The notes under the pieces were generated by a model. The model did not search any database. It saw only the letters and a program-made list of their open reading frames with translations, and was not told where the DNA came from. Of a DNA stretch of 64,000 bases, positions 33,461 through 42,500 are shown piece by piece; the first letter of the stretch is position 1; the number at the start of each line of letters is the position of its first letter. This DNA comes from Pseudomonas sp. ATCC PTA-122608 (GTDB lineage: Bacteria > Pseudomonadota > Gammaproteobacteria > Pseudomonadales > Pseudomonadaceae), in contig NZ_LPNO01000035.1 in assembly GCF_001952855.1 (NCBI RefSeq), positions 266,951-330,950 on the forward strand, written 5' to 3'. The position numbers and the translations under genes were made by a program.

Positions 33461-34624
33461 CTAAACGGCTAACCATCCCACCAATGGCACCACCATCAAG
33501 GTGCTCAACGCCATCGAGATGACGTTGCCGATATAAGGATGAAAGTGCGCGGGTAGCCGTCCTGCAATGGCGCAGGCCAGTGGCGGCGCAACCAGCGCGC
33601 CTAGCAATGCACTTGAACCCATCACCACCCAGCTGCCGCCATAGGTCAACACGGCCGCCGGGACCACCGACACCAGCGGAACATACGTGGGATACCAACC
33701 ACGTTTGATCCACTGATGTCTCCAGATCACCACGCCCAGCGCAGACGTCAACGCTTGCGCGCCGATCAGATGCACTATCAGGCCAGATCCATAGGCCGGG
33801 CTCATCGGGTTCAGCGCATAAGCCAGTAACACGCCAGCCAATAAGCCAAGGCTGGCCAGCTCATTGCCAAAGAACGGCGCTTCGGAAAAGTCTGCCAATA
33901 CCCTTCGCGCGCTCCACACCACGCCATAGCTCGGTGGCTTCAAGGGCGCAGGCTTTATCGGGGCTATGTAGTGGCTGCGCACCAGGATCGGCACGCGACG
34001 GCACAACACAAATGCAATCACACTGCCAACCGCCATCCCCAGCACATTTCCGATGACCACCGGCAAGCCCAGCGGTACGCAGATGTAATTGACGATCAAC
34101 AAACACATCGGCGTGACCAGCAAGGCCCCTAGCACTGCGCCGTTGAGGGTGACTTTCCAGCCTCCGCCGAACATCAGCACCATGGCCGCCGGCAGCGAAA
34201 CAAATGCTGCAAACGTCGGCTGCCAAGTGCTTGCAGTCACAGTCCATCCCCATAGCGCATTACTCAGCAGTAAACCGAGTAATGAGCTGGTCACCAGCCA
34301 GGGCCATAGCCCGGTGCCATACGAGATGGCAAAGCCTTGCCAGGACTTGCCTGTACGGCTGGCCCACCACGCCAGGTACGCGCCGCCAAGCAGGCCGAGT
34401 GAGGCCAGTTCATGTTTGTAGAACGCGACTTCGCTGATATCCCCCAGCACCCAGCGAAGCCAGGCGCTGGGGTGAGGAAGGCTGGTCACCATGTCGACAT
34501 AGCCCGGCCAAGGGTGAGTCAGGGCTATCCATAGGATCAGCAATGCACTGGCAGCACCCAGGGCGATGACTGTCTTATCGGCTCGGGAGCAGTGTAGGGA
34601 CGGTTTTTCTAAAAGGATTTCCAT
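33461..34624 (-). CDS. Internally duplicated polytopic membrane protein
   Basis: About 387 residues with 10-12 membrane helices and two clearly homologous halves. LGDISEVAFYKHELASLGLL (about 60-79) matches LADFSEAPFFGNELASLGLL (about 243-262); FVSLPAAMVLMFGGGW matches LVSVVPAAVLTYGGSW; VIGNVLGMA matches YIGNVISMA. The halves probably face each other as in inverted- or parallel-repeat transporters. I do not recognise the family. GGAGGG lies 7 bases before ATG 34624 (an ATG at 34627 is also possible). It is 14 bases downstream of the nitrilase-type gene, so it may move that enzyme's substrate or product. Confidence 0.78.
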   Translation of the reverse strand: MEILLEKPSLHCSRADKTVIALGAASALLILWIALTHPWPGYVDMVTSLPHPSAWLRWVLGDISEVAFYKHELASLGLLGGAYLAWWASRTGKSWQGFAISYGTGLWPWLVTSSLLGLLLSNALWGWTVTASTWQPTFAAFVSLPAAMVLMFGGGWKVTLNGAVLGALLVTPMCLLIVNYICVPLGLPVVIGNVLGMAVGSVIAFVLCRRVPILVRSHYIAPIKPAPLKPPSYGVVWSARRVLADFSEAPFFGNELASLGLLAGVLLAYALNPMSPAYGSGLIVHLIGAQALTSALGVVIWRHQWIKRGWYPTYVPLVSVVPAAVLTYGGSWVVMGSSALLGALVAPPLACAIAGRLPAHFHPYIGNVISMALSTLMVVPLVGWLAV

Positions 34625-34638
34625 CATGGGCCCTCCGA

Positions 34639-35526
34639 TCAGCGTGGCAGGGCGCGGTGCTGGGTATACCCGAGCATCTGGTCGTAAAGATCAGTACGCC
34701 GGTCCCGCTGCAAGTCGTTGAGGCTGTTCCAGATGGGTGCGCTGCGAGCGCTGGTGAGGTCAACATCGGCAAACAGGATCTCCTGCCGATTCGCCGAAGC
34801 CACCGCGCCGATGGGCCAACCGTTGGTTCCGGCAATCAGCGAACACCCGAGGTAACGTGCGTCGCGTTCCTCTCCGATACGGCTGGCAGCGGCGATAAAC
34901 ACGTTGTTGACGTGAGCAGCGGTCATCGTGAGGTACGACGCCATGCACTTCCCCGCGTCGTCGAACAACGGAGGCGGGGTCCATACCCAGTTGTTGAGGC
35001 TGCAAATAATATCGGCGCCTTGCTGGCTGAGGATGCGCGGCACCTCAGGGAACCAGATGTCCCAGCAGATCAACAGGCCTATGCGGCCTATGGGTGTTTC
35101 AAATACGGGGAACCCTACATCGCCAGGACTGAACCAGAGCTTTTCCAGGTTCCACAAATGGGCTTTGCGGTACTTGCCGATAAAACCGTCCGGCCCCAGC
35201 AGTACGGCGGTGTTGAACAACTGCATGCCGGAGATTTCGCTGAGGCCTGCCACCAGATACACCTGATGTTTACAGGCAAAATCCATCCAGGCTTGCACAC
35301 TCGGTCCGCCCGGAATGGCCTCGGCGTGATCAAACGCATCCTGACGGCTGGAGAAGAAATAGCCACAGTTCGAGAGCTCTGGCAGCACGATCAGATTGGC
35401 ACCACCGCCCGCTGCTTCCGTTGCCAACTCAAGGCTATGACGCAGGTTACGTTCCCGGTTTTCCATTCCGACCTGGGGATCGAACTGTATGACAGCTATG
35501 CGGACAGGGCTTGTTGGATCGCTCAT
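34639..35526 (-). CDS. Carbon-nitrogen hydrolase (nitrilase superfamily)
   Basis: A 295-residue enzyme with the Glu-Lys-Cys triad: glutamate in VLPELSNCGY (about 43), lysine in KYRKAHLWN (about 121) and cysteine in GLLICWDIWFPE (about 155). It is closest by eye to the aliphatic amidase/N-carbamoyl or beta-ureidopropionase-like branches, which hydrolyse C-N bonds of amides or ureido acids; the substrate cannot be named. ATG 35526 follows AGGTCACCCGCA; an upstream in-frame ATG at 35553 is less likely. It is the first gene of a two-gene unit with the duplicated membrane protein. Confidence 0.88.
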   Translation of the reverse strand: MSDPTSPVRIAVIQFDPQVGMENRERNLRHSLELATEAAGGGANLIVLPELSNCGYFFSSRQDAFDHAEAIPGGPSVQAWMDFACKHQVYLVAGLSEISGMQLFNTAVLLGPDGFIGKYRKAHLWNLEKLWFSPGDVGFPVFETPIGRIGLLICWDIWFPEVPRILSQQGADIICSLNNWVWTPPPLFDDAGKCMASYLTMTAAHVNNVFIAAASRIGEERDARYLGCSLIAGTNGWPIGAVASANRQEILFADVDLTSARSAPIWNSLNDLQRDRRTDLYDQMLGYTQHRALPR

Positions 35527-35701
35527 TGCGGGTGACCTCTTATTTTTATGCAACCAAGGGTGGTTGTTTTTTTATAAGAGGTGAAATGATGAACGAGGGT
35601 AAGTCAGTTGCTTCCGCTTGGGTTGTAGGTCAGTTCCGGTAGGTAGTTTGCTAGAGGCATGGGGATCGTTCCCTCGCTCGGCGCGGGAACGATCGATATC
35701 C

Positions 35702-35935
35702 TTAACGCGGTTGTAAACAATCCACCGCCTGGTCAACCATCACGCGTGCCATATCCACCAGGTGCATTACTGAAATGACTAGTGCCCGCGACGTGCCATC
35801 CAACTGGTCGCCGGCTTGTTGGGCGGTGACTGATGCGCAGTGCAACAAGCTGCTGGTATGGGTGAGGGCGCTTTCAAAACTGGTATCGGGGTCAACGGAA
35901 AATAGCGCTGGTTCTTCAGTAACAATCTTGCTCAT
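35702..35935 (-). CDS. DUF6124-family small protein
   Basis: A 77-residue, mainly helical protein (SFESALTHTSSLLHCASVTA..., ISVMHLVDMARVMVDQAVDC) with an acidic N-terminus (MSKIVTEEPALFSVDPD). It matches my memory of DUF6124, a Pseudomonas-restricted family often present in several copies per genome, with no known role. ATG 35935 has TAGGAG 7 bases upstream, and that ribosome site is complementary to a segment of its own long leader (35936-36165), so translation is probably switched. No signal peptide or membrane helix. Confidence 0.8.
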   Translation of the reverse strand: MSKIVTEEPALFSVDPDTSFESALTHTSSLLHCASVTAQQAGDQLDGTSRALVISVMHLVDMARVMVDQAVDCLQPR

Positions 35936-35944
35936 GGTTAAACT

Positions 35945-36160
35945 CCTAATCGACGTTAGAGAGCCGACACCATCGCTACTAAACGGGGTGGCGGCCGCAC
36001 GCAGGTTAGTAGACCGGTGATTAGGACCCGGCGCACCCGTAGGTGCCCTACGCACGGCCACCATAACGCAGGGCCGAAAAAAAGCGCCTTGCAGAAGGGG
36101 GCGCCTTGCGCCTAATCACGTCGTGGGCTACTAAACCCGGTCACTGAATTGGCAGTGACC
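35945..36160 (-). promoter_or_regulatory. Switch-like leader RNA of the DUF6124 gene
   Basis: Reading the minus strand 5' to 3': a perfect hairpin GGTCACTG/CAGTGACC (36160-36139); copy A, GGTTTAGTAG (36137-36128) then GTGATTAGG (36119-36111); overlapping hairpins with a T7 run (36112-36077); hairpin CGTAGG/CCTACG (36052-36038); the complement strand CCTAATCAC (36025-36017) then CTACTAACC (36012-36004); copy B, GTTTAGTAG (35984-35976) then GATTAGGAG (35951-35943), which contains the ribosome site. The complement strand can pair with copy A or copy B but not both. Linkers in A and B differ (8 and 24 bases), so pairing, not recent duplication, explains the match. Confidence 0.7.
36077..36112 (-). 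terminator. Attenuator-type terminator with overlapping anti-terminator hairpin
   Basis: On the minus strand GGCGC-AAG-GCGCC (36112-36100) competes with GCGCC (36104-36100) pairing to GGCGC (36088-36084), the latter followed by T7 (36083-36077). Formation of one excludes the other. It lies about 140 bases before the DUF6124 start codon, inside its leader. Confidence 0.6.
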
Positions 36161-36419
36161 GCTGGAGACTAGCCATGTGATTTGAACGGCACAAGGGGGC
36201 AGAATTTTCTAGGAAGCTTCCTGCAAAGGAAAGAGAAATGTCACTGATTTGGCCTTTGACGGACGTGTAGTTGTCAGGAGTCAGGCATTCCATATCGGCA
36301 TTCCTTCTCCTGAAAACGTAAACTGCCGTTCGTTTTTGGCCATTACCTGAATTAGCGCAAAGGGCGGCTGGCTTTCATCGATTAACCTACACCGGCTGCT
36401 GTGACAACGAGAGAACACG

Positions 36420-36761
36420 ATGAGCAACGAACTTGAAATAACCGACGTCCGCCTAGGCGACGGCAAAGCCGTGGTCAAAGGCGCCCTGATCACCACGCAA
36501 TACACCGGCACCCTCGAAGACGGCACGGTGTTCGACTCCTCCTGGGAGCGGGGTAAGCCGTTTCAATGCGTGATCGGTACCGGTCGCGTTATCAAAGGCT
36601 GGGACCAGGGGCTGATGGGCATGAAAGTCGGCGGCATTCGCACGTTGTTTGTACCGGCGCATCTGGCGTACGGCGAGCGATCGATGGGCGCGCATATCAC
36701 GCCCAACAGTAATCTGCGCTTTGAAATTGAGTTGCTGGAAGTACTGACGCGCGACGATTGA
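36420..36761 (+). CDS. FKBP-type peptidyl-prolyl isomerase
   Basis: A 113-residue single FKBP domain: YTGTLEDGTVFDSSWERGKP (about 27-46), GRVIKGWDQGLMGMKVGG with the active-site tryptophan, and the RTLFVPAHLAYGERSMGAHI end. It isomerises prolyl bonds; with no signal peptide it is cytoplasmic. The length matches minimal FKBPs. It is followed 7 bases later by the GNAT gene on the same strand, so the two are probably co-transcribed. Confidence 0.92.
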   Translation: MSNELEITDVRLGDGKAVVKGALITTQYTGTLEDGTVFDSSWERGKPFQCVIGTGRVIKGWDQGLMGMKVGGIRTLFVPAHLAYGERSMGAHITPNSNLRFEIELLEVLTRDD

Positions 36762-36767
36762 GAAGGG

Positions 36768-37376
36768 ATGAACATGGATGTTGTTGAAACGATGGCCTTG
36801 CCGCGCAGTTCGATAGCGGGCATTCGGGTGGTTGAGCTGACCCTTGAGGATGAAGCCGAGCTGCAGGGCTTTTTCGAGGCGGCGCCGGAGTATTTTCTCG
36901 CGGTCAACGGTGAGCCTGCCACGCCCACGGAGGCGCAGGATGAGTTGACTCTTCAACTGCCCGACACCTGGAGCTACACGCGGATGTACTGGATTGGCTA
37001 TCGCAATGCCGAAGGGCAGTTGGTTGCGGTGGTGAATGTGGCGTCCGACCTGCTGGCGGCCGGGGTTTGGCATATCGGGTTGCTGTTGGTGGCCACGCCG
37101 TTGCATGGCACCGGTTTTGCGCGGCAGCTGCATGCGGATCTCCAGACGTGGGTGGTGAGCCAGGGCGCACGCTGGTTGCGGCTGACGGTGGTGGTGGGCA
37201 ACGTCAAGGCCGAGCGGTTCTGGCCCCGGCTTGGGTATGTTCAGGTGCGGACTCGGGATGGGATCGAGATGGGGCGGCAGGTGAATCGGGTGTCCATTCA
37301 GGTGAAGGCCTTGGCGGGTGGGCAGATCAATGAGTATTTGGCGCTGGTAGAGCGTGATCGACCGTCCTTTGCGTAG
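36768..37376 (+). CDS. GNAT-family N-acetyltransferase
   Basis: A 202-residue protein with a central GNAT core: YWIGYRNAEGQLVAVVNVAS (strand 4), WHIGLLLVATPLHGTGFARQ (acetyl-CoA loop, a divergent form of the R/Q-x-x-G-x-G/A motif) and LTVVVGNVKAERFWPRLGYV (C-terminal motif). The N-terminal 50 residues are family-variable. The acceptor is unknown. It follows the FKBP gene by 7 bases. Its stop codon region runs into an inverted repeat (37373-37484). Confidence 0.85.
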   Translation: MNMDVVETMALPRSSIAGIRVVELTLEDEAELQGFFEAAPEYFLAVNGEPATPTEAQDELTLQLPDTWSYTRMYWIGYRNAEGQLVAVVNVASDLLAAGVWHIGLLLVATPLHGTGFARQLHADLQTWVVSQGARWLRLTVVVGNVKAERFWPRLGYVQVRTRDGIEMGRQVNRVSIQVKALAGGQINEYLALVERDRPSFA

Positions 37377-37484
37377 CAGCTGTCGAGCCTGGGCGAGGCT
37401 GCGTTCGGCGCGACTCGGTGCTGTGTCTGGCTTGATGACCGCAGTGCGGCCGACGCTGCCTCGCTTAGGCTCGACAGCTGCTAC
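37373..37484. repeat. Long inverted repeat, GTAGCAGCTGTCGAGC type
   Basis: Arms GTAGCAGCTGTCGAGCCT (37373-37390) and complement (37467-37484), with a second inner match GGGCGAGGCTGCG / CGACGCTGCCTCGC. A distinct REP-like family from the others in the window; the left arm overlaps the end of the GNAT gene. Confidence 0.85.
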
Positions 37485-37555
37485 GGGGGTGGAGGCGCCT
37501 ACCTGAACCCTACCTGAAGAATCTTCCTAACCCTTTCGGGTGCGCTTTCCTACGG

Positions 37556-37584
37556 TTTACTCTCCTTAAATCGGAGCGTAAACT
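37556..37584 (+). promoter_or_regulatory. Inverted repeat upstream of the mgtC leader
   Basis: GTTTAC-T-CTCC / GGAG-C-GTAAAC around TTAAATC. It lies about 30 bases before the putative leader peptide and may be an operator or a transcript-end hairpin; GTTTA-like half sites are reminiscent of PhoP boxes but the spacing does not fit. Confidence 0.35.
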
Positions 37585-37616
37585 TCGCGCGTTTTCATCA
37601 ATAGCGGAGACCCTCA

Positions 37617-37682
37617 GTGGGTACTTGTTCGAGTGACAGTCGTCGGCCGGTCTCGATAACCGGCACATACTTGGCAAGATAA
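37617..37682 (+). CDS. Putative 21-residue leader peptide of the mgtC-like gene
   Basis: GTG 37617, with GGAG 7 bases upstream, opens a 21-codon frame reading (M)GTCSSDSRRPVSITGTYL plus AR, ending TAA at 37680-37682. Strong hairpins follow before the mgtC-family start, as in Mg-responsive leaders of enterobacterial mgtA/mgtC, where ribosome stalling in a short frame controls elongation. The peptide itself is unlike those known (only one proline). Expression is unproven. Confidence 0.4.
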   Translation: MGTCSSDSRRPVSITGTYLAR

Positions 37683-37845
37683 CGCGCATTTTTCCGATGC
37701 CGTTGTCTCGCCCAAAAGCGAGAAACGGCATCCCGGTAGCGGCCAGTCCTGGCCCGATTCCGAGTTCCCTCTCATCGACGCTGACCAGTACGTGATGCCC
37801 TGCATCGCGGTACTACGGACGCGCCTGTCGTTTGCGACAGGCGGG
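37650..37845 (+). promoter_or_regulatory. Structured leader of the mgtC-family gene
   Basis: Three strong stems: CCGGT/ACCGG (37646-37663), a 15-bp stem GATGCCGTT-TCTCGC with GCGAGA-AACGGCATC and one bulged G (37696-37732), and CGCCTGTCG/CGACAGGCG with loop TTTG (37822-37843). They fill most of the 250 bases between the possible leader peptide and the start codon at 37930. Confidence 0.6.
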
Positions 37846-37929
37846 CCTGTCCTGTCGTGCCCGCCACTCGGCCACGGCACCGGACGGTCGTACCTGCCCG
37901 AAGGTTTCCTCGCGCAGGAGTGACACACC

Positions 37930-38646
37930 ATGCAAGCAATCAACAACATCAACCTCAACTCACTGATCGACACGCTGGTCAGCCTCACCGCAGCCTTTAT
38001 CCTCGGCGGCTTGATTGGTTTCGAACGTCAGTACCGCCAGCGCACAGCAGGCTTGCGTACCAATGTGCTGGTGGCGGTGGGCGCGGCGATTTTCGTCGAC
38101 ATGGCCAACCGTCTGGGCGGCGCGGAAGGGGCGGTGCGGGTCGTGGCCTATGTGGTCTCGGGCATCGGTTTTCTTGGTGCCGGCGTGATCATGCGTGAAG
38201 AGGGCAACGTGCGCGGGCTGAATACCGCAGCCACCCTTTGGGCATCGGCGGCGGTGGGCGCGTGTGCCGGTGCCGACCTGATCCTCGAAGCGCTGCTGGG
38301 CACGTTGTTTGTGCTGGCAGCCAACACCTTGCTGCGGCCGATCGTCAATAACATCAACCGCCAGCCATTGGACGTGGTGTCGGCCGAGGTCACCAACATT
38401 CTCTACGTGGTGGCCCGGCGTACCCAGCAAAAAGCGGTCTTGGCCTTGCTCGAAGCCGAGCTTGCGCGCTGCAACTACCCGGCCAGTGACGTGGACGTAC
38501 GTCCCTTTGGTCCTGAAGAGGTGGAAATCGAGGCGACGCTGGCCGTGACCTCCGTAGACGGTGACGAACTGGACGCGCTGGTGGCGCGTATTTCGACCTC
38601 GACTCTTGTGGTACAGGCGTTCTGGAGCCCAAGTACCACCGACTAG
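37930..38646 (+). CDS. MgtC/SapB-family inner-membrane protein
   Basis: A 238-residue protein: N-terminal hydrophobic domain with about four helices (AAFILGGLIGFERQYRQRTA, GLRTNVLVAVGAAIFVDMAN, SGIGFLGAGVIMREEGNVRG, TAATLWASAAVGACAGADLI) carrying the family's conserved ERQ...GLRT and GAGVI motifs, and a C-terminal soluble ACT-like domain (about 150-235). MgtC proteins act in low-magnesium survival, partly by affecting the F-type ATPase. ATG 37930 has AGGAG 9 bases upstream. The long structured leader with a possible leader peptide suggests Mg or nucleotide-responsive control. Confidence 0.9.
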   Translation: MQAINNINLNSLIDTLVSLTAAFILGGLIGFERQYRQRTAGLRTNVLVAVGAAIFVDMANRLGGAEGAVRVVAYVVSGIGFLGAGVIMREEGNVRGLNTAATLWASAAVGACAGADLILEALLGTLFVLAANTLLRPIVNNINRQPLDVVSAEVTNILYVVARRTQQKAVLALLEAELARCNYPASDVDVRPFGPEEVEIEATLAVTSVDGDELDALVARISTSTLVVQAFWSPSTTD

Positions 38647-38938
38647 ACGACCTCCGCTCCCCGGCAGGCCGCTCTTTACTATGCTTTAGTGAGGAAAAGT
38701 CCTACATCGAGCTGGGACTATCCCTTCAGTTGCCGCGTCATTCCATTGGTAAGGTTGCGCGCTTGCGACTAGCCAGGCACGCCGGTGCCGCTTACCTATG
38801 GTTATGCGCGGTTCAAGTGGAGGGACCCGGCTATTGCTTGTAGGAATGTTCAGGGCCGTTCGTCGGAACTGTCATTTCTCACAGGTAGATAGGTCCCGTG
38901 TGATGTGTAACGGTGCTGAATTCTCCCAGGGGAGCCTT
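38647..38938 (+). promoter_or_regulatory. Upstream region of the BvgA/BvgS-like operon
   Basis: 292 bases without a gene. It holds GTCCTACAT (38699-38707) near GGGAC and CTGTCATTT (38869-38877); both TCCTACAT and CTGTCATT recur in the 136-base gap before the third gene of the locus (43213-43246). They are candidate sites for the LuxR-type response regulator. No promoter is clear. Confidence 0.35.
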
Positions 38939-39565
38939 ATGAGCAAAGCTTTAATCGTGGATGACCATCCATTTATCCGCGCAACCGTGCGCTATCTGCT
39001 GAGGCAGGAAGGTTTCGACACGATCTTCGAGGCCGGCAACGGCGCCGATGCCATGCAGATCGCCAGGGAAGAGCGCCCCGAGCTGATCATCCTCGACCTG
39101 GCGATGCCCAAATTGGGCGGCCTGGAGGTGATCAGCCGAATCAAGGCGCTGGGCCTGCCTTGCAAGATCCTGGTGCTGACGTCCTACCTGGCGGTGTTCT
39201 TCTCCACCCGCTGCATGCGGGCCGGTGCGATGGGGTTTGTCGCCAAGACCGGCGAGCTGGATGAACTGCAAAAAGCGATCAAGGCCGTGATGTCCAACTA
39301 CAGCTGCTTTCCGAGCCTGCCCACCAGCTCGGTGCGGCGCGACGATTTGCAGTCCACCGAGCAGGACCTGGTGGCAGAGCTGTCCGACCGTGAGTTGACC
39401 GTGTTGCAGAAGCTGGCACTGGGGCTTGGCAACAAGGAAATAGCCGAGGACATGTTGCTCAGCCACAAGACCATCAGCACTTATAAAACCCGCTTGAAGG
39501 AGAAGCTGCGGATGTCGTCGGTGGTGCATTTGTCCAAGTTCGCCCAGCGCAATCACCTGATCTGA
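38939..39565 (+). CDS. NarL/BvgA-type response regulator
   Basis: A 208-residue response regulator: receiver domain 1-120 with acidic pair D8-D9, phospho-acceptor D53 (LIILDLAMPKLGG), T/S switch (LVLTSYL) and lysine (FVAKTGE); LuxR helix-turn-helix at about 142-205 (LSDRELTVLQKLALGLGNKE, LSHKTISTYKTRLKEKLRMS). It is the output for the hybrid kinase whose start is 1 base after its stop, as in BvgA-BvgS pairs. ATG 38939 follows GGGGAGCCTT; longer frames to 38798 are rejected. Targets may include fimbrial or exopolysaccharide genes, as for related Pseudomonas systems, but none is in the window. Confidence 0.92.
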   Translation: MSKALIVDDHPFIRATVRYLLRQEGFDTIFEAGNGADAMQIAREERPELIILDLAMPKLGGLEVISRIKALGLPCKILVLTSYLAVFFSTRCMRAGAMGFVAKTGELDELQKAIKAVMSNYSCFPSLPTSSVRRDDLQSTEQDLVAELSDRELTVLQKLALGLGNKEIAEDMLLSHKTISTYKTRLKEKLRMSSVVHLSKFAQRNHLI

Positions 39566-39566
39566 A

Positions 39567-42500
39567 ATGAACAACTTCCGGGTCTTGTGGCTGAGTGCAA
39601 GTCTGCTGCTGGGCGTGTTTTGTACACAAGGCCTGGCCCTGGGTGAGCCACGCACCCTGTACCTGCTGGGGCACTCCATTCTTGAAAGCCCCACCGTAGA
39701 GCTGCAAGAGGCGGACTGGCGCTGGCTACGCGAACGGCGCCGCTTATTGATGGGGATTTCGGCGCCTGATTACGCACCTTTCGAGCTGAGCACCAGCGAT
39801 GAGCTTGAGGGGATTACGGCGGATTACGCGGCGCTGATCGCCGATGCACTGAACATCACCATAGAAGTCAGACGCTACGACAATCGGGATGAAGCCATCA
39901 GCGCGCTCAAGCGCGGCGAGGTGGACTTTATGGGGTCTGCCAACGGTTACGAAGCAGCAGACTCGCAACTTGTGTTATCGCGCTCCTACGCCATGGATCA
40001 ACCAGCACTTGTAACCCGCACAGGCGACAGCCAGACCTTGAGTGCCGACCTGGCCGGCAAGCGCGTGGCGATGTTCTATCACTACATGCAACCTGATGCG
40101 GTGCAGGCGTTTTATCCCCATGCCCGGCTACAGCTTTTTCCGTCGACCTTCGAGGGCATCGGTGCGGTGGCGTTTGGTCAAGCAGATGTTTACCTGGGGG
40201 ACGCAATCAGCACCAACTACCTGATCAACAGAAACCACCTGAACAACGTTCGAATGGCGGATTTCTCGTCACTTGAAGTCAATCCCTTCGGGTTTGCATT
40301 CCCCCGTGACAACACGCGCCTGCAGTCGATCATCAACGCGGCGCTGGCCGTTATTCCGGTCAGTGAGCAGATGGAAATCCTGCGGCGCTGGAGTGCGGGT
40401 AATCTTGGGTTCCTGGGCGCGGACCGGTTGCGCTTGAGCGCCAGTGAACAGCGTTGGCTGGACAAGAACCCCAGGATAAAGGTCGCGGCACTCGACAAGT
40501 TCCTGCCGGTTTCATTTGTCGACAAGCAGGGCGCGTTCGAAGGTTTGAGCGCGGAGGTGCTGGCTCGCATCAGCTTGCGCACCGGGTTGAAGTTTGACTT
40601 CATCCCGGGCACCTCGATGCCCCAGCAAATCGACAAGGTCAGCGCGGGTGGCGCAGACATGATCGCGGTGGTCACGCCCAGCGCCGAGCGGACCGAAAAG
40701 GTGCGCATTACCCGACCTTACCTGATCAATCCGTTTGTGCTGGTCAGTCGCATTGATGACGGCACCCCCCTGACCCTGGAAGACATGGCCGGCAAGCGCC
40801 TGGCGCTGATTGGCAGCAATAGCCTGCAGGAGGGGATCGCCCGGGACTATCCCACCATCAAGTTCGTGGACGTCGAGAACCCTGAACACGCCATGGCGCT
40901 GGTGGCCAGTGGCGGCGCCGATGCTGCCGTCAATACCTTGATCAGCGCCCGCTACATGATTGCCCGCGAATACCGTGACCGGTTGCGGGTTACCAGCACG
41001 GTCGGCTCTGAGCCGGCCCGCATCGCTTTCGGTGTCAACCGCAGCCAACTGGAGTTGTATTCGATCCTCGACAAAGCACTGCTGAGCATCACGCCCCAGG
41101 AAATGGACGAGTTGGCCAGCCACTGGCGCAGCGAAGTGCTGGTTGAAGACAGCTACTGGGCGCGGCACCGCAATGCAATTATTCAAGGCTTCAGCCTCGC
41201 GGCACTGCTGTTGCTGATCACCCTCTGTTGGGCAATCTATCTGCGCCAGCTGATCCGCAAACGAGTCCAGGCCGAGCGCGCCCTGAGTGATCAGATGCGC
41301 TTTATGGGGGTGTTGATCGACGGCACGCCTCATCCGATTTATGTGCGGGATCGCCTCGGTCGGCTGATGGCATGCAACAGTGCTTACCTCGATGTGTTCG
41401 ATTACAAGCTGGAGGATGTGACCGGTAAAACCGTGGTCGAGACCGACCCTGGCAATCGTCCCCAGGCCGAGTCTTTTCATCAGGATTACCTGCGCCTGAT
41501 GGAGCGGGGCGAGCCGCAGATCCAGGACCGTGTGCTCAAGGTGCCGGACGGGACGGTGCTGACCATCTACCACTGGATGCTGCCGTACCGCGACGGTGAT
41601 GAGCGGGTAGTGGGCATGATCGCCGGCTGGGTCGACGTCAGCGAAAGGCAGCACCTGCTGGGCCAGTTGCAGGAGGCCAAGGAGGATGCCGACGCAGCCA
41701 ATCGCGCCAAGACCACCTTCCTCGCGACCATGAGCCATGAAATACGCACCCCCATGAACGCCGTGATCGGCATGATCGAACTGGCCTTGAAAGCCGCCGA
41801 GCAGGATCGGGCCGACCGTGATGCGCTGGAGGTGGCCGCTGATGCGTCGCGGGGCATGCTGGAGTTGATCGGCGATATTCTCGACATCGCACGCATTGAG
41901 TCGGGCCATCTGTCCCTGGCCCTTGAACCTTCAAACCTGCACGAGTTGCTGTCTTCCGTAGCACGGGTATTCGATGGGCTGGCGCGGGCCAAGGGCCTGC
42001 TATTGAAAGTGGAACTCGACCCGCTGATTGACCGATACGTGCTGGTGGACCCGATGCGTTTCAAGCAGGTGGTGTCGAACCTGCTGAGCAATGCAATCAA
42101 GTTCACTCCCCATGGCCAGGTACGGCTTGGCGCGTCCGGTTCGTCGGCGATTACCAACGGCTACCTGAGCCTCAGGCTGTGGGTGGAAGACACCGGCATC
42201 GGCATCAGTGTCGAAGACCAGAAACGTCTGTTCAACCCGTTTATCCAGGGCAACAACACCGCGCAATCGGCGCGCAGCGGTTCGGGCCTGGGCCTGGTCA
42301 TCAGCCGCAACCTGTGCGAGATGATGGGCGGGCAACTGCAATTGAGCAGTCTGTTGGGGCAGGGCACCCGGGTGGACGTCACGCTGGAGCTGGAAGTCGC
42401 CGACGCGATCCTGAGACCGGCCGTATCCGTTGCCTTGGAAACTCCGCCGGTTCATGCACTGAGCATTCTGGTAGTGGATGACTACCCGGCCAACCGACTG

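Noticed and set aside
37556..37584. PhoP box upstream of mgtC
   Set aside because: GTTTA-like half sites are in inverted rather than direct orientation and wrongly spaced.
37614..37988. 124-codon minus-strand frame over the mgtC leader
   Set aside because: It overlaps the start of the mgtC-family gene, and its apparent coding comes from the strong stems of the leader; no ribosome site.
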